Positions 1 through 7,856 of a stretch of 17,267 nt of DNA are shown one piece after another. Position numbers and translations under genes: made by a program. Under the pieces are notes generated by a model. The model searched no databases. It was not told the DNA's origin and saw only the letters and a list, made by a program, of their open reading frames with translations. The stretch's first letter is position 1; every line of letters starts with the position of its first letter. Source of the stretch: GCA-2746795 sp964643965 (GTDB taxonomy: Bacteria; Chloroflexota; Anaerolineae; Promineifilales; Promineifilaceae). The DNA lies in assembly GCA_964643965.1 (NCBI GenBank), contig CAZXVH010000109.1:1-17267 (forward strand). Direction: 5' to 3'.

Positions 1-1
1 A

Positions 2-625
2 ATGACGATTCGCGTTTTGCTTGTTGACGATCATACAGTTGTGCGACAGGGATTGCGCATGTTTTTGAGCCTGGACTCAGAATTGACCATCGTTGGTGAG
101 GCGGTTAACGGCGCAGATGCCCTGCAAAAAGCCCACGACCTCCAGCCTGATGTCATCCTGATGGATTTGATGATGCCCGTGATGGACGGCATCACCGCCA
201 TTGGTATTCTGCGCCGCGACTTGCCCGACATCGAAATCATCGCCCTGACCAGTGTGCTGGAAGACACTTCGGTTTTCAACGCCATGCGTGCCGGAGCCAC
301 CGGCTACCTGCTCAAAGATACCGAAGCGGAAGAACTGTGTCGCGCCATCAAAGCGGCGGCTGCCGGGCAGGTACAGCTTTCACCGCAGGCTGCGGCTCGC
401 CTCCTGCGGGAAGTGCCAGCTCCTGACAGCCCGGAACAGCTTACCGAGCGGGAAACGGATGTGCTGCGGCTGTTAGCGCAGGGCATGGCCAACAAAGAAA
501 TAGCCGTCGCCCTGACCATTGGCGAAAAAACGGTTAAGACGCATGTCAGCAATATTTTAGGTAAGTTGGGTGTGGTCAGCCGTACCCAGGCTGCGCTGTA
601 TGCGGTGCGAATTGGTTTGGTGTAA
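2..625 (+). CDS. NarL/FixJ-family response regulator
   Basis: This is a cytoplasmic DNA-binding response regulator, 207 residues, the usual length for the NarL/FixJ class. The receiver domain (about residues 3-120) shows the acidic pair D9-D10, the phospho-acceptor D55 in ILMDLMMP, the switch T83 and the conserved K105. A LuxR-type helix-turn-helix fills residues 146-207, with LTERETDVL leading into the NKEIA...KTVKTHVSNIL recognition region. The start at base 2 gives a canonical N-terminus (MTIRVLLVDDH), so the gene looks complete although its upstream region is outside the window. It ends 14 bases before the histidine kinase, which is almost certainly its cognate partner. Family and domain order are read directly from the sequence; the regulated genes are unknown. 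Confidence 0.95.
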   Translation: MTIRVLLVDDHTVVRQGLRMFLSLDSELTIVGEAVNGADALQKAHDLQPDVILMDLMMPVMDGITAIGILRRDLPDIEIIALTSVLEDTSVFNAMRAGATGYLLKDTEAEELCRAIKAAAAGQVQLSPQAAARLLREVPAPDSPEQLTERETDVLRLLAQGMANKEIAVALTIGEKTVKTHVSNILGKLGVVSRTQAALYAVRIGLV

Positions 626-639
626 ACACAAGCGTCAAG

Positions 640-3300
640 ATGCGTACCCCGTCCCGTTTGAAACATTTGTCTATCAAGTTGATGCTGGCAACGGCCGCGT
701 ATATGCTGTTGCTGTGGATAACGGTGGTAACGGCCGTTAACCTCGGCCTCAACAATCTGCAAAACGATACCGCCCACCTGAGCACCAGCGCCCTGAGCCA
801 ACAAGGCCGGGTCGATTTGCAAGAACGAGTACTCCTGGAAGCTGCCATCAGCAATGATCAGCTTGCCCACGCCGCCGCCCTGACCCGCATCGCGGCCGAT
901 TATCTGACAGTTGCCATGGACCACGCCAGTCAAACCGCCTGGGACGACAGCCATTTCCAGACTTATCCACAAGGCAACTTGCTCTATGATGCCAATCCCC
1001 AGCGCGTCACCGACCTGATCATCCCCTCTTACGTTACGCTGGATGATGCCCAGTGGCAGCGGCTAAAACAGTCGGCGACGCTGGATAATATTTTTCCCTC
1101 TTTGCTGTCACAAGCGCCGGCAGCCATCGCCATTTATTACCAGGAAACCAGTATGGTGTTTCGTTATTACCCGGTCATTAATGTGGTGCAATTCGCAGCT
1201 GGCTCACCGGGGTTGGATCCGAAAAACGCCAACTATTTATGGGAAGAGTCGCCCGCTGCGCCCATCAACAACCCACAGCGCCAGACCGTCTGGGATCCAC
1301 CCTACGCCGATAACCTGGAACAAGGGTTGCTGATCACGGCCAACACGCCCGTTTATGTGGGTGACGATTACCAGGGTGTAGTTTCTATTGACATCTCGCT
1401 GGCGCAACTCGTGGATCAATTGCAGGCGATCCAGCCAACGCCGGGCAGCTATGCGTTTATTGTGGATGGTAACGGCCGTCTGGTGGCCTCAGCGACTAAC
1501 GGTATTTCGCAGCTGCTCAATCAACCGGATGAGCGCAGCACTCAACTGGCTGATCTACTTGGCGTTTCCCTGGCTGAGACGGCCGATACAAATTTAGCCG
1601 CTCTCATCCACATCATGCAGCAGGGGCAATCTGGTCTCGCCGAATCAACCATCGGCGGCGAAGCGGTATTGCTGGCGTATGCGCCCCTATCCAATTTAGG
1701 GTGGAGCCTGGGTATAGTCACCCCCCTGGCTGAATTAACTGCGCCGGCTGAGGCGTTGGCGGCACAAACGGCCGTTCATGCCATAGGCATTTTGCGGCTC
1801 ACCGTAGGGTTGGTTGCTTTCTTCTTTCTGGCGGCGTTGGTCGGCGTCTTCCTGACCAACCGTCGCCTCACCCGCCCGATTGCCGATCTGGTAAGGGGGA
1901 CGGAATCAGTGGCCGCCGGGGATTTGGATGTCACCATTCCCGTTACCACCCAAGATGAGCTGGGGCGGTTGGCGCAGTCGTTTAACCGCATGACGGCCGT
2001 TTTGCGCCAAACCAGTCAATCGCTGCACCAGCAAAACAACCTATTGGCCGCAGAAATCGAGGAACGCCAGCAAGCTGAAGCTGCCCTGCGCCAAACGGAA
2101 GAGCAGTACCGCTACGAGTTAGAACAGCGCGTCGCTGAACGCACCCGCGAACTGCTGACACTGCTGGACGTGTCGCACAATCTGACGCTGATCATGGCTT
2201 TGCCAGACCTGCTCCGCCTGATATTGGAAAAACTAAACGAGGTTGTCGAATTTACAGCAGCATCCATTGCTATTTTGGATGGCGATTTGCTGCAACAAGT
2301 GGCTTATCGTGGCCCTGAGCCGGGGGAACTCGCGTTGACGGTTCGCCCATCTCGCAATGAACTGGGCGCCATTTGGACACAATTGGCACAGGGTGAACCG
2401 GTCATCATTCAGGATTTGGACGAAGAGACAGCGGTTGCGGCGGCGTATCGGGGTTTGGTGACGACGGCCGTTTCCGAAGAAATCTACCAGGCTAACAGCT
2501 ATTTGCGTACCTGGCTGGCGCTGCCATTGCGCCTGCGCGGCCAGACAGTGGGGCTGCTGGCTTTGCAGCACCGGCAACCCGGCCATTTTTCACACCAGCG
2601 TGTAGACCTGGCGCTGGCTTTTGCTACCCAGGCAGCCATCGCCATCGAAAACGCCAACCTTTACGAACAGGCGCAATCGCTGGCCGCATTAGAAGAGCGA
2701 CAAAAACTGGCCCGCGAACTGCATGACTCCGTTTCTCAGGCGCTTTATGGCATTGCGTTAGGCACACGCACGGCGCGCACCCTGGTCTCGCGGGCGGAGG
2801 AGCAGCCGCTGCAACAAGCGCTGAATGAACCGTTGGACTATATTCTCTCGCTGGCGGAAGCGGGGCTGGCGGAGATGCGTACCCTCATTTTTGAGCTGCG
2901 CCCGGAATCTTTAGCCACAGAAGGATTGGTCGTGGCGCTGGAAAAGCAGACGACCGCTTTGCAAGCCCGCCATCATGTGCGTGTCACCACCCAATTTATA
3001 CCGGAGCCAGATGTGCCGTTGCCGGTAAAAGAGGCGTTGTACCGGGTAGCGCAGGAAGGGCTGCACAACATCGTTAAACATGCGGCGGCCACGGAGGTTA
3101 GAGTGGCGCTGGAGATGGAAAACGGCCGTTTGACCCTTACCATTCACGACAACGGGCAGGGCTTTGATGCTTCCAACCAGTTCCCCGGCCATCTTGGCTT
3201 GAAATCGATGCGAGAACGAGTAGAACGCATCGGTGGCGTGTTTCAAGTTGAAAGTCTTGGGGGCCAGGGTACAACATTAACCATTACTCTCCCCATATAA
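640..3300 (+). CDS. membrane sensor histidine kinase (Cache-HAMP-GAF-HisKA_3-HATPase_c)
   Basis: An 886-residue sensor kinase. Hydrophobic segments at about 13-35 and 381-406 bracket a 345-residue extracytoplasmic region; its second half (GDDYQGVVSIDISLAQL...YAFIVDGNGRLVAS) looks like a double-Cache ligand sensor. A HAMP domain follows (about 406-458, NRRLTRPIADL), then a Glu/Gln-rich coiled coil (459-505), a GAF domain (about 510-670), and a NarX/DegS-type HisKA_3 domain with the phospho-accepting H695 in ARELHDSVSQ. The C-terminal ATPase has the N box (N810) and the G1 box DNGQGFD (D837-G841). There is no clear Shine-Dalgarno before the start; the preceding regulator ends 14 bases upstream, so translational coupling is likely. 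The ligand cannot be deduced. The gene carries six copies of the ACGGCCGT palindrome. Confidence 0.93.
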   Translation: MRTPSRLKHLSIKLMLATAAYMLLLWITVVTAVNLGLNNLQNDTAHLSTSALSQQGRVDLQERVLLEAAISNDQLAHAAALTRIAADYLTVAMDHASQTAWDDSHFQTYPQGNLLYDANPQRVTDLIIPSYVTLDDAQWQRLKQSATLDNIFPSLLSQAPAAIAIYYQETSMVFRYYPVINVVQFAAGSPGLDPKNANYLWEESPAAPINNPQRQTVWDPPYADNLEQGLLITANTPVYVGDDYQGVVSIDISLAQLVDQLQAIQPTPGSYAFIVDGNGRLVASATNGISQLLNQPDERSTQLADLLGVSLAETADTNLAALIHIMQQGQSGLAESTIGGEAVLLAYAPLSNLGWSLGIVTPLAELTAPAEALAAQTAVHAIGILRLTVGLVAFFFLAALVGVFLTNRRLTRPIADLVRGTESVAAGDLDVTIPVTTQDELGRLAQSFNRMTAVLRQTSQSLHQQNNLLAAEIEERQQAEAALRQTEEQYRYELEQRVAERTRELLTLLDVSHNLTLIMALPDLLRLILEKLNEVVEFTAASIAILDGDLLQQVAYRGPEPGELALTVRPSRNELGAIWTQLAQGEPVIIQDLDEETAVAAAYRGLVTTAVSEEIYQANSYLRTWLALPLRLRGQTVGLLALQHRQPGHFSHQRVDLALAFATQAAIAIENANLYEQAQSLAALEERQKLARELHDSVSQALYGIALGTRTARTLVSRAEEQPLQQALNEPLDYILSLAEAGLAEMRTLIFELRPESLATEGLVVALEKQTTALQARHHVRVTTQFIPEPDVPLPVKEALYRVAQEGLHNIVKHAAATEVRVALEMENGRLTLTIHDNGQGFDASNQFPGHLGLKSMRERVERIGGVFQVESLGGQGTTLTITLPI

Positions 3301-3394
3301 TTTCCTCAACCAGTCTCCACCTTTGTCATCATGGAACATCAGACACGAAAGATTGTGCATACAGCTCATCTATTCTGAACTGTTATTTGGGGCG

Positions 3395-3423
3395 GGTGGC
3401 AACGATTGCCAGACATTGCCACC
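3395..3423. other. intergenic hairpin between convergent genes
   Basis: A perfect 8-bp stem (GGTGGCAA at 3395-3402 with TTGCCACC at 3416-3423) and a 13-base loop lie 94 bases beyond the kinase stop, between two convergent genes. No T-run follows on either strand, so it is not a canonical intrinsic terminator. It could slow or end transcription from the kinase side. Apart from this and the heptamer repeat, the 263-bp region 3301-3563 shows no convincing gene. Confidence 0.4.
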
Positions 3424-3500
3424 ACTTGGTATCTTGTTAAAGAACACAAACTTATGGGTAATAGACACTCCTTTACAAAGGTGGCAAAGTAGCTCGTCAC

Positions 3501-3560
3501 CCTGCACCCTGCAACTTGCAACCTGCAACCTGTAACTTGCAACTTGCAACCTGCAACCCT
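3501..3560. repeat. heptanucleotide tandem repeat (8.5 units)
   Basis: Eight consecutive 7-bp units plus four bases: cctgcac, cctgcaa, cttgcaa, cctgcaa, cctgtaa, cttgcaa, cttgcaa, cctgcaa, ccct. The consensus is CYTGCAA with variation mostly at position 2. The array ends three bases from the stop codon of the minus-strand nuclease gene (TAG at 3566-3564), so it lies in the 3' untranslated region of that transcript. It resembles in form the short tandem heptamer repeats of filamentous cyanobacteria, although the unit differs. Confidence 0.9.
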
Positions 3561-3563
3561 CCC

Positions 3564-6500
3564 CTAATGCGAAAACGAGAAGCGCACCAGCAGCGGATCA
3601 TGGTCAGAGACGCGGCGGGGCGAGGCGGCGTCGGGCAGGGGCAGGGGAAAATCGGCGTTGATGTGCAGGGCATCGACGCTGCCCAGGCGGGCAAACAGGT
3701 TCGGCGTCATCAAGATATGGTCGAGGCTTTGCGTTTTGCCCTCAAAGATATAAGTGTAGGGCAGCGCCTCGTCAGGACCAATGCTGTCAAAGGCGTGGGC
3801 CAGGCCCCCGTTTTGTAAGGTATCGAGCGGCAGCGTTTGGTAGAAAGAGTTGAGATCGCCCAAGACTACAATTTGCGCCTCCGGGTTGGCGGCCAGAATT
3901 TGCGTCACCAGGGTGACGTTCCAGGCAGCCTGGGCGGTGCGGCGCGGTTCGGTGGCCGCTTCCCCGGCCGCCAGCGAGGTGAAGTGATTGTTGAGAACAA
4001 CCAACGTCTCCGGGCCGGATTCCAGGTTGATGGTGGCGGTGAGAACCAACGGCGGCCGACTGGTTAAACCTTCCGGGGCCGGATAGGCGGCCACGCCATC
4101 GACGACTGCCAAATCGCCGCGTACCAGATAGGCCACATCAATGCCTCGTTCATCTGTGCCCTCGATGAGATACGGTTGGTACTGGAAATCGGCTAACTGC
4201 TCAAGCGCCGCCAAATCTTCCAGGACGCCCAGGTTTTCCACCTCTTGCAGGCCGAGGATGGTAGGAGCGCCCAAAGCCACGATGACATCAGCAAGGCGGT
4301 TGAGTTTGGTCTGGTAAACGGCGCGGCTCGGTTTGGGCGGATCGGCGGGATTAGGCTCTTTATTGTCGAAGAGATTTTCCACATTAAAGGTGGCGATGGT
4401 GATTTCGTCGGGGGCGGGGGCGGGCAAAGTGGGCAACGGCCGTTCACTCTCCACTATCTCCGGCACAGCCAGCGGCTCAATCTTGTAGTTGTCAAAGGTA
4501 AAGGCCAGGGGGCCGGTGAGCGCCGTCACCACATCCCCTTTGGCGATGGTGTAAGGCAAGGTGGAGGCGTCTGCATGAGCCACCGCAGAGCCATCATCCA
4601 CCATGATGGTATAACCGGCCGCGGCCGTACGCGGCAGTTCGGTGACGCCCCACGCCTGGTATACCAACACCGATTCGCCGTATTTGGTGGTGGGAGCAAT
4701 GGCCACGGCCGGACCAGACAATGTGACCAACATACCTTCCAGGGCTTCATTGTAAAGCAGCGCTTCGGCGGGGTCGGCGGGCGGGTTGTAGGGCACGGCG
4801 GCGGGTAGGGCATTGCCGGTGCTGCGAGAGACAACGGCCGTTGCTTCTGCCGGTTGAATGAGCGTCTGCCCAGACACTTCACGCACCCGGCCCGTCACCT
4901 GTACGCTGTCGCCGGCCGCCAGGCCAGCCGGCAGCGGCTCCAGCAGCACAAAGACGCCAGCAGAGGTGGCTGGATCATCGTCGGTTTCCATTTCTTGCAG
5001 CCAGAAGCCGCCCAGTTCCGGGAAAACGGCCGTTACCACCCCATTTGTGGTCACCGTTGAGCGCACATAGGGGGACGCTTCGCCCGGCCCTTGAATGGCC
5101 CAAATGGGCACGCCGCTCCCCACAAAGGTGAGGAACGGTTGGGTGACAGCCGGTTCCGGCCATTGGTCAGCCGTGGCGCTGGCGGCGGGGAAGGCGACGG
5201 CCGCCTCTGCCTCAACCTGGGCGATGAATTGCACGGCCGTTTCTGCGCCATCGCCCGCCAATTCCGGGATCGTCCAGATGATCTGATCATCTGCCAGTTC
5301 GCCATCGTTGAGAATCTCGGTGACAGTGGCGTGGGTGGGGGGAACGGCCGTTATCTGCACAGTAGTCAGCGGGGCAGTGGTATGATTAACGGCCGTCAGG
5401 GTGTAGGTAATCAGATCGCCGGGCGTCACGCTGTTGACCGCCTCCAGTTCCAAAAGCAAAACCGGCGGGAAAATCTCGGCGATGTCGGTTTGCAGGCGCG
5501 GTTTAAGCTGGCGATAGCCGCTGTAAAACTCGCTGATGCCGATGATGCGATACATCTTGCCCAGGTCAAGCGGCTCAGGGGTGACGCCGGTATCCTTTTC
5601 AATATAAACCAGGGTGCTTTGGCCCTGTCCATCGGTCAAATCCACCTCATACGAGTAGGAAAACTCTTCAATGCGGCTGACTGTGCCTTCGATGACATTC
5701 AGACGGCCCAGCACGGCGTCGTTGTTTTCGTTGTCCAGGATGGTGATGGGAGAAGGCTGCGGTTCGGCGACGGCGCGGGCCATAATTTCCACGTCGGCCG
5801 GAGAAGCGGGAACCAGTTCCAACGAATCTCGGTAGGTTTCGATCTCACCCACGACGCGCACCTGATCGCCGATAGCTACGTTGTCAGCCCCCAGGCCGCC
5901 CGGCACGTACACCTGGATGCCGCCCGTTTCATCTTCTACATAAAACTTGGTACTGCTGCCCGCAAAAAAGCCGCCAGTATACATGGTGGCGATGCCTTCT
6001 ACCGTGACCACATTCCCTACCAGGTCGCGGGTCACGTTGATGGGCAAGGTTCCACCCTGCACCGGCAGCAAGAAGGGCATGCCAAAGGCCGCCAGGCCGC
6101 CTTCCGCCTCGGCGTAATAGCCGGAGACGTGAGTATCGCTGTAGGAGAGCGGCGCTTGCAAGGTGTAGCGGCTTTCGTGGACGGCCCCGGCCGGCAACTG
6201 GGGGATGGTGAATTGGAAACGGCCGTTTTCCACCACCGCCCCCTCCGGCAAAGCCACCACCGTATAATCAGGTGAAACGGGAATGGATACATGCACCTCA
6301 GCAGCCTCTTCTCCCGTTAAATTCTCCACAATGATAAGCGTCTCAAATTCTTCCAGAGGGGCCACCGCCTTTGGTCCCGCCAGGCGAATGGCCAGGCGCT
6401 GTTCGGGCAAGGGCGTGGGATCGCTGCCGCTGTTTTGTGGATTGGGGGCCGCGGTGAGCATGAAATCAGTATCGTTGCTGCCGGTGGTCAAACCGTTACC

Positions 6501-7076
6501 CGCGTCGCCGCCCGGCAGCCGTTCCAGGCTGCCGCCGCTGATTTCCGGCATGATGGGCGACCCGGCCACGTAACCGGCCGGCGCTTCTGCGCCCCAGCCT
6601 ACCTGATCAACGGCCGATCCCCCCGCATCACGCAGCGCCAGCCCCCCATTGCCTTCATACAAAGCCGTCGAAAACAAGGCGTCGGGCATCAGTCCAAAAT
6701 CATGCCCCTCGCGCACCAGCAGGTAATGGCCCTGGCCCGGAATGAGGGCGGAGTCTTCCCAGGTGTAAAGCGGCTGCTCATCCTGGTTGTCGCGCAGCCG
6801 GTACCAGAGGGAGTACCCTTGCAGCTCTACCGGCTCCGCGCCGGCATTGTACAATTCGATGAATTCTTCTTGATTACCGCCCGGTACGCCCAACAAAATT
6901 TCGCTGATAAACAGGCCAGATTTTGCCAGAGGAACGGCCGTGGGCAGTGGTTCGGCCGTCTCTACAGTGGATCGGGCAACGGCCGTTGACGTGACCACGG
7001 CCGGCGCATCCTGGCAACCTGCCAGGCTAAAGGCAAATGCAGCTACGATAAGAAGAAGGTTCCATTTATTTTTCAT
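3564..7076 (-). CDS. extracellular lipid-anchored endonuclease, ExeM/NucH type, with lamin-tail domain
   Basis: A 1170-residue exported nuclease, probably degrading extracellular nucleic acids at the cell surface. The N-terminus is a lipoprotein signal ending in the lipobox LAGC (C21). A lamin-tail domain follows (about 54-175, LFISEILLG...EEFIELYNAG). Next come beta-rich modules: OB-fold-like regions near 345-430 and 670-750 and a DUF11-like repeat near 545-610. The C-terminal endonuclease/exonuclease/phosphatase domain (about 890-1170) has the full active-site set: N898 (FNVENLF), E945 (LQEVEN), H1031 (NNHFTS), D1074 and N1076 (GDLNSF), and D1158-H1159 (SDHDPL). A GAGGAT ribosome-binding site precedes the ATG at 7076. 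It is divergent from the ABC operon and convergent with the kinase. It carries nine copies of the ACGGCCGT palindrome, the highest density in the window. A DNase is most likely; a phosphatase of the same fold cannot be excluded. Confidence 0.9.
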   Translation of the reverse strand: MKNKWNLLLIVAAFAFSLAGCQDAPAVVTSTAVARSTVETAEPLPTAVPLAKSGLFISEILLGVPGGNQEEFIELYNAGAEPVELQGYSLWYRLRDNQDEQPLYTWEDSALIPGQGHYLLVREGHDFGLMPDALFSTALYEGNGGLALRDAGGSAVDQVGWGAEAPAGYVAGSPIMPEISGGSLERLPGGDAGNGLTTGSNDTDFMLTAAPNPQNSGSDPTPLPEQRLAIRLAGPKAVAPLEEFETLIIVENLTGEEAAEVHVSIPVSPDYTVVALPEGAVVENGRFQFTIPQLPAGAVHESRYTLQAPLSYSDTHVSGYYAEAEGGLAAFGMPFLLPVQGGTLPINVTRDLVGNVVTVEGIATMYTGGFFAGSSTKFYVEDETGGIQVYVPGGLGADNVAIGDQVRVVGEIETYRDSLELVPASPADVEIMARAVAEPQPSPITILDNENNDAVLGRLNVIEGTVSRIEEFSYSYEVDLTDGQGQSTLVYIEKDTGVTPEPLDLGKMYRIIGISEFYSGYRQLKPRLQTDIAEIFPPVLLLELEAVNSVTPGDLITYTLTAVNHTTAPLTTVQITAVPPTHATVTEILNDGELADDQIIWTIPELAGDGAETAVQFIAQVEAEAAVAFPAASATADQWPEPAVTQPFLTFVGSGVPIWAIQGPGEASPYVRSTVTTNGVVTAVFPELGGFWLQEMETDDDPATSAGVFVLLEPLPAGLAAGDSVQVTGRVREVSGQTLIQPAEATAVVSRSTGNALPAAVPYNPPADPAEALLYNEALEGMLVTLSGPAVAIAPTTKYGESVLVYQAWGVTELPRTAAAGYTIMVDDGSAVAHADASTLPYTIAKGDVVTALTGPLAFTFDNYKIEPLAVPEIVESERPLPTLPAPAPDEITIATFNVENLFDNKEPNPADPPKPSRAVYQTKLNRLADVIVALGAPTILGLQEVENLGVLEDLAALEQLADFQYQPYLIEGTDERGIDVAYLVRGDLAVVDGVAAYPAPEGLTSRPPLVLTATINLESGPETLVVLNNHFTSLAAGEAATEPRRTAQAAWNVTLVTQILAANPEAQIVVLGDLNSFYQTLPLDTLQNGGLAHAFDSIGPDEALPYTYIFEGKTQSLDHILMTPNLFARLGSVDALHINADFPLPLPDAASPRRVSDHDPLLVRFSFSH

Positions 7077-7102
7077 GTTTACGTCACATCCTCAACTATC
7101 TG

Positions 7103-7126
7103 TCAGCCGATGAATCCATCGGCTGA
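7103..7126. promoter_or_regulatory. perfect hairpin in the leader of the nuclease gene
   Basis: TCAGCCGATG (7103-7112) and CATCGGCTGA (7117-7126) form a perfect 10-bp stem with a 4-base loop, 26 bases upstream of the nuclease start codon on the minus strand. No T-run follows on either strand, so a terminator is unlikely. It may be a dyad operator or an mRNA leader hairpin near the ribosome-binding site. The structure is certain from the sequence; the role is inference. Confidence 0.5.
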
Positions 7127-7188
7127 TAAAAGATACGTGTTAAAACGGGTTCTCCAGGCCACAGGGCAAAAAGCAATATGCTTCAGCC

Positions 7189-7543
7189 GGCCTCCCTTGT
7201 AGCCGCGGTATCCTTACCGCGCAAGCAAGAGCGAGGAAAGAATCCTCGGCTACGATGGCCTCNNNNNNNNNNNNNNNNNNNNNNNNNNNNNNNNNNNNNN
7301 NNNNNNNNNNNNNNNNNNNNNNNNNNNNNNNNNNNNNNNNNNNNNNNNNNNNNNNNNNNNNNGTATCCTTACCGCGCAAGCAAGAGCGAGGAAAGAATCC
7401 TCGGCTACGATGGCCTCTCTTGTTGCCGCGGTATCCTTACCGCGCAAGCAAGAGCGAGGAAAGAATCCTCGGCTACGATGGCCTCCCTTGTAGCCGCGGT
7501 ATCCCTACCGCGCAAGAGCGAGGAAAGAATCCTCGGCTACGAT
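7189..7543. repeat. tandem array of 68-bp structured repeats
   Basis: Direct head-to-tail copies of a 68-bp unit beginning ggcctcccttgtagc: 7189-7256, a copy starting at 7257 that runs into the N gap, a partial copy 7363-7411, 7412-7479, and a 64-bp copy 7480-7543 missing four bases of the linker. Each unit holds three nested complementary pairs. In unit 1 these are outer GTAGC/GCTAC (7199-7203, 7249-7253), hairpin CGCGGTA-tcct-TACCGCG (7204-7221), and hairpin CGAGGA-aagaa-TCCTCG (7232-7248), joined by a 10-base linker. Copy differences fall mainly in loop, linker and spacer, except one outer-stem change at 7424. There are no spacers between units, so this is not CRISPR. The true copy number is unknown because of the gap. 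Confidence 0.92.
7263..7362. other. assembly gap (100 N) inside the repeat array
   Basis: Exactly 100 N characters replace sequence within the 68-bp array. Sequence resumes at unit offset 19 whereas it stopped at offset 6, so a true gap should be 13 plus a multiple of 68 bases. One hundred does not fit, so the length is a placeholder and the array may be longer or shorter than drawn. Confidence 0.97.
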
Positions 7544-7638
7544 TGTTTTCTGTCCAACCACCGCTTTTAATGGAAACGGCCGCCAGGAGTTCAAAATTAG
7601 AATTACTGCTATCCATATTTTCCCCGTCATTTTAGCAG

Positions 7639-7667
7639 TTACCAGAAGCTTTACCATTTGTTATACT
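7639..7667 (+). promoter_or_regulatory. candidate sigma-70-type promoter, distal, for the ABC operon
   Basis: TTACCA (7639-7644) and TATACT (7662-7667) are separated by 17 bp, matching 4 of 6 and 5 of 6 consensus positions. The -10 hexamer lies inside the left arm of the 13-bp inverted repeat. It would give a leader of about 180 bases before the permease start. This is a sequence match only. Confidence 0.35.
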
Positions 7668-7738
7668 GGCAACGGGCATAATCTGACATTTTAGCCAGAG
7701 GTGGCACGGTCAAAAACCGGCCATGGCCAGTATAACAA
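7658..7738. repeat. 13-bp perfect inverted repeat, arms 55 bp apart
   Basis: TTGTTATACTGGC at 7658-7670 is the exact reverse complement of GCCAGTATAACAA at 7726-7738. The right arm abuts a GGCCATGGCC palindrome (7719-7728). The position upstream of the ABC operon suggests a pair of operator sites that could support DNA looping. Alternatively they could be the termini of an 81-bp miniature element, but I see no target-site duplication. Confidence 0.75.
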
Positions 7739-7776
7739 TCGCTTAACCCGAACTGAGATATTCTTTCGGGTTCGTA

Positions 7777-7804
7777 TTGCCCACAAAAACAGCCATGTTA
7801 TAAT
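7777..7804 (+). promoter_or_regulatory. candidate sigma-70-type promoter, proximal, for the ABC operon
   Basis: TTGCCC (7777-7782) and a perfect TATAAT (7799-7804) are spaced by 16 bp. Transcription would start near 7811, giving a leader of about 45 bases to the ATG at 7857. Its position supports the internal start chosen for the first permease, because the longer reading frame from 7701 would begin upstream of this promoter. Confidence 0.55.
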
Positions 7805-7856
7805 GACTGGTATTCCGACATTCCAAGAGAATGTCAAAGAGGAAGCAAGGAAGCCG

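Noticed and set aside
304..972. 222-codon open frame on the - strand
   Set aside because: Spans the end of the response regulator and the start of the kinase in antisense; both sense genes have strong family motifs.
3323..3535. 70-codon open frame after the kinase
   Set aside because: It ends within the heptamer repeat, has no ribosome-binding site and shows no recognisable motif.
4245..4808. 187-codon open frame on the + strand
   Set aside because: Antisense to the nuclease gene, whose catalytic motifs are intact across this span.
5091..6275. 394-codon open frame on the + strand
   Set aside because: It lies wholly inside the minus-strand nuclease gene, has no recognisable domain, and its Gly/Arg/His-rich composition is typical of antisense reading of GC-rich coding DNA.
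7199..7253. tRNA-like cloverleaf
   Set aside because: Only three helices form, with no anticodon arm, no T-loop consensus and no CCA-type acceptor.
7189..7543. CRISPR array
   Set aside because: Units are contiguous 68-mers without unique spacers and no cas gene is present.
7178..7635. Open frames across the 68-bp repeats and N gap
   Set aside because: They exist only because the repeats lack stops in those frames and unknown bases were read through.
7658..7738. Miniature transposable element
   Set aside because: The 13-bp inverted ends would fit, but there is no target duplication and no second copy in the window; operator sites are equally plausible.
7701..7856. N-terminal extension of the first permease
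   Set aside because: It would place the start upstream of a good TATAAT promoter, lacks a ribosome-binding site, and encodes no family feature; ATG 7857 has AAGGA at proper spacing.
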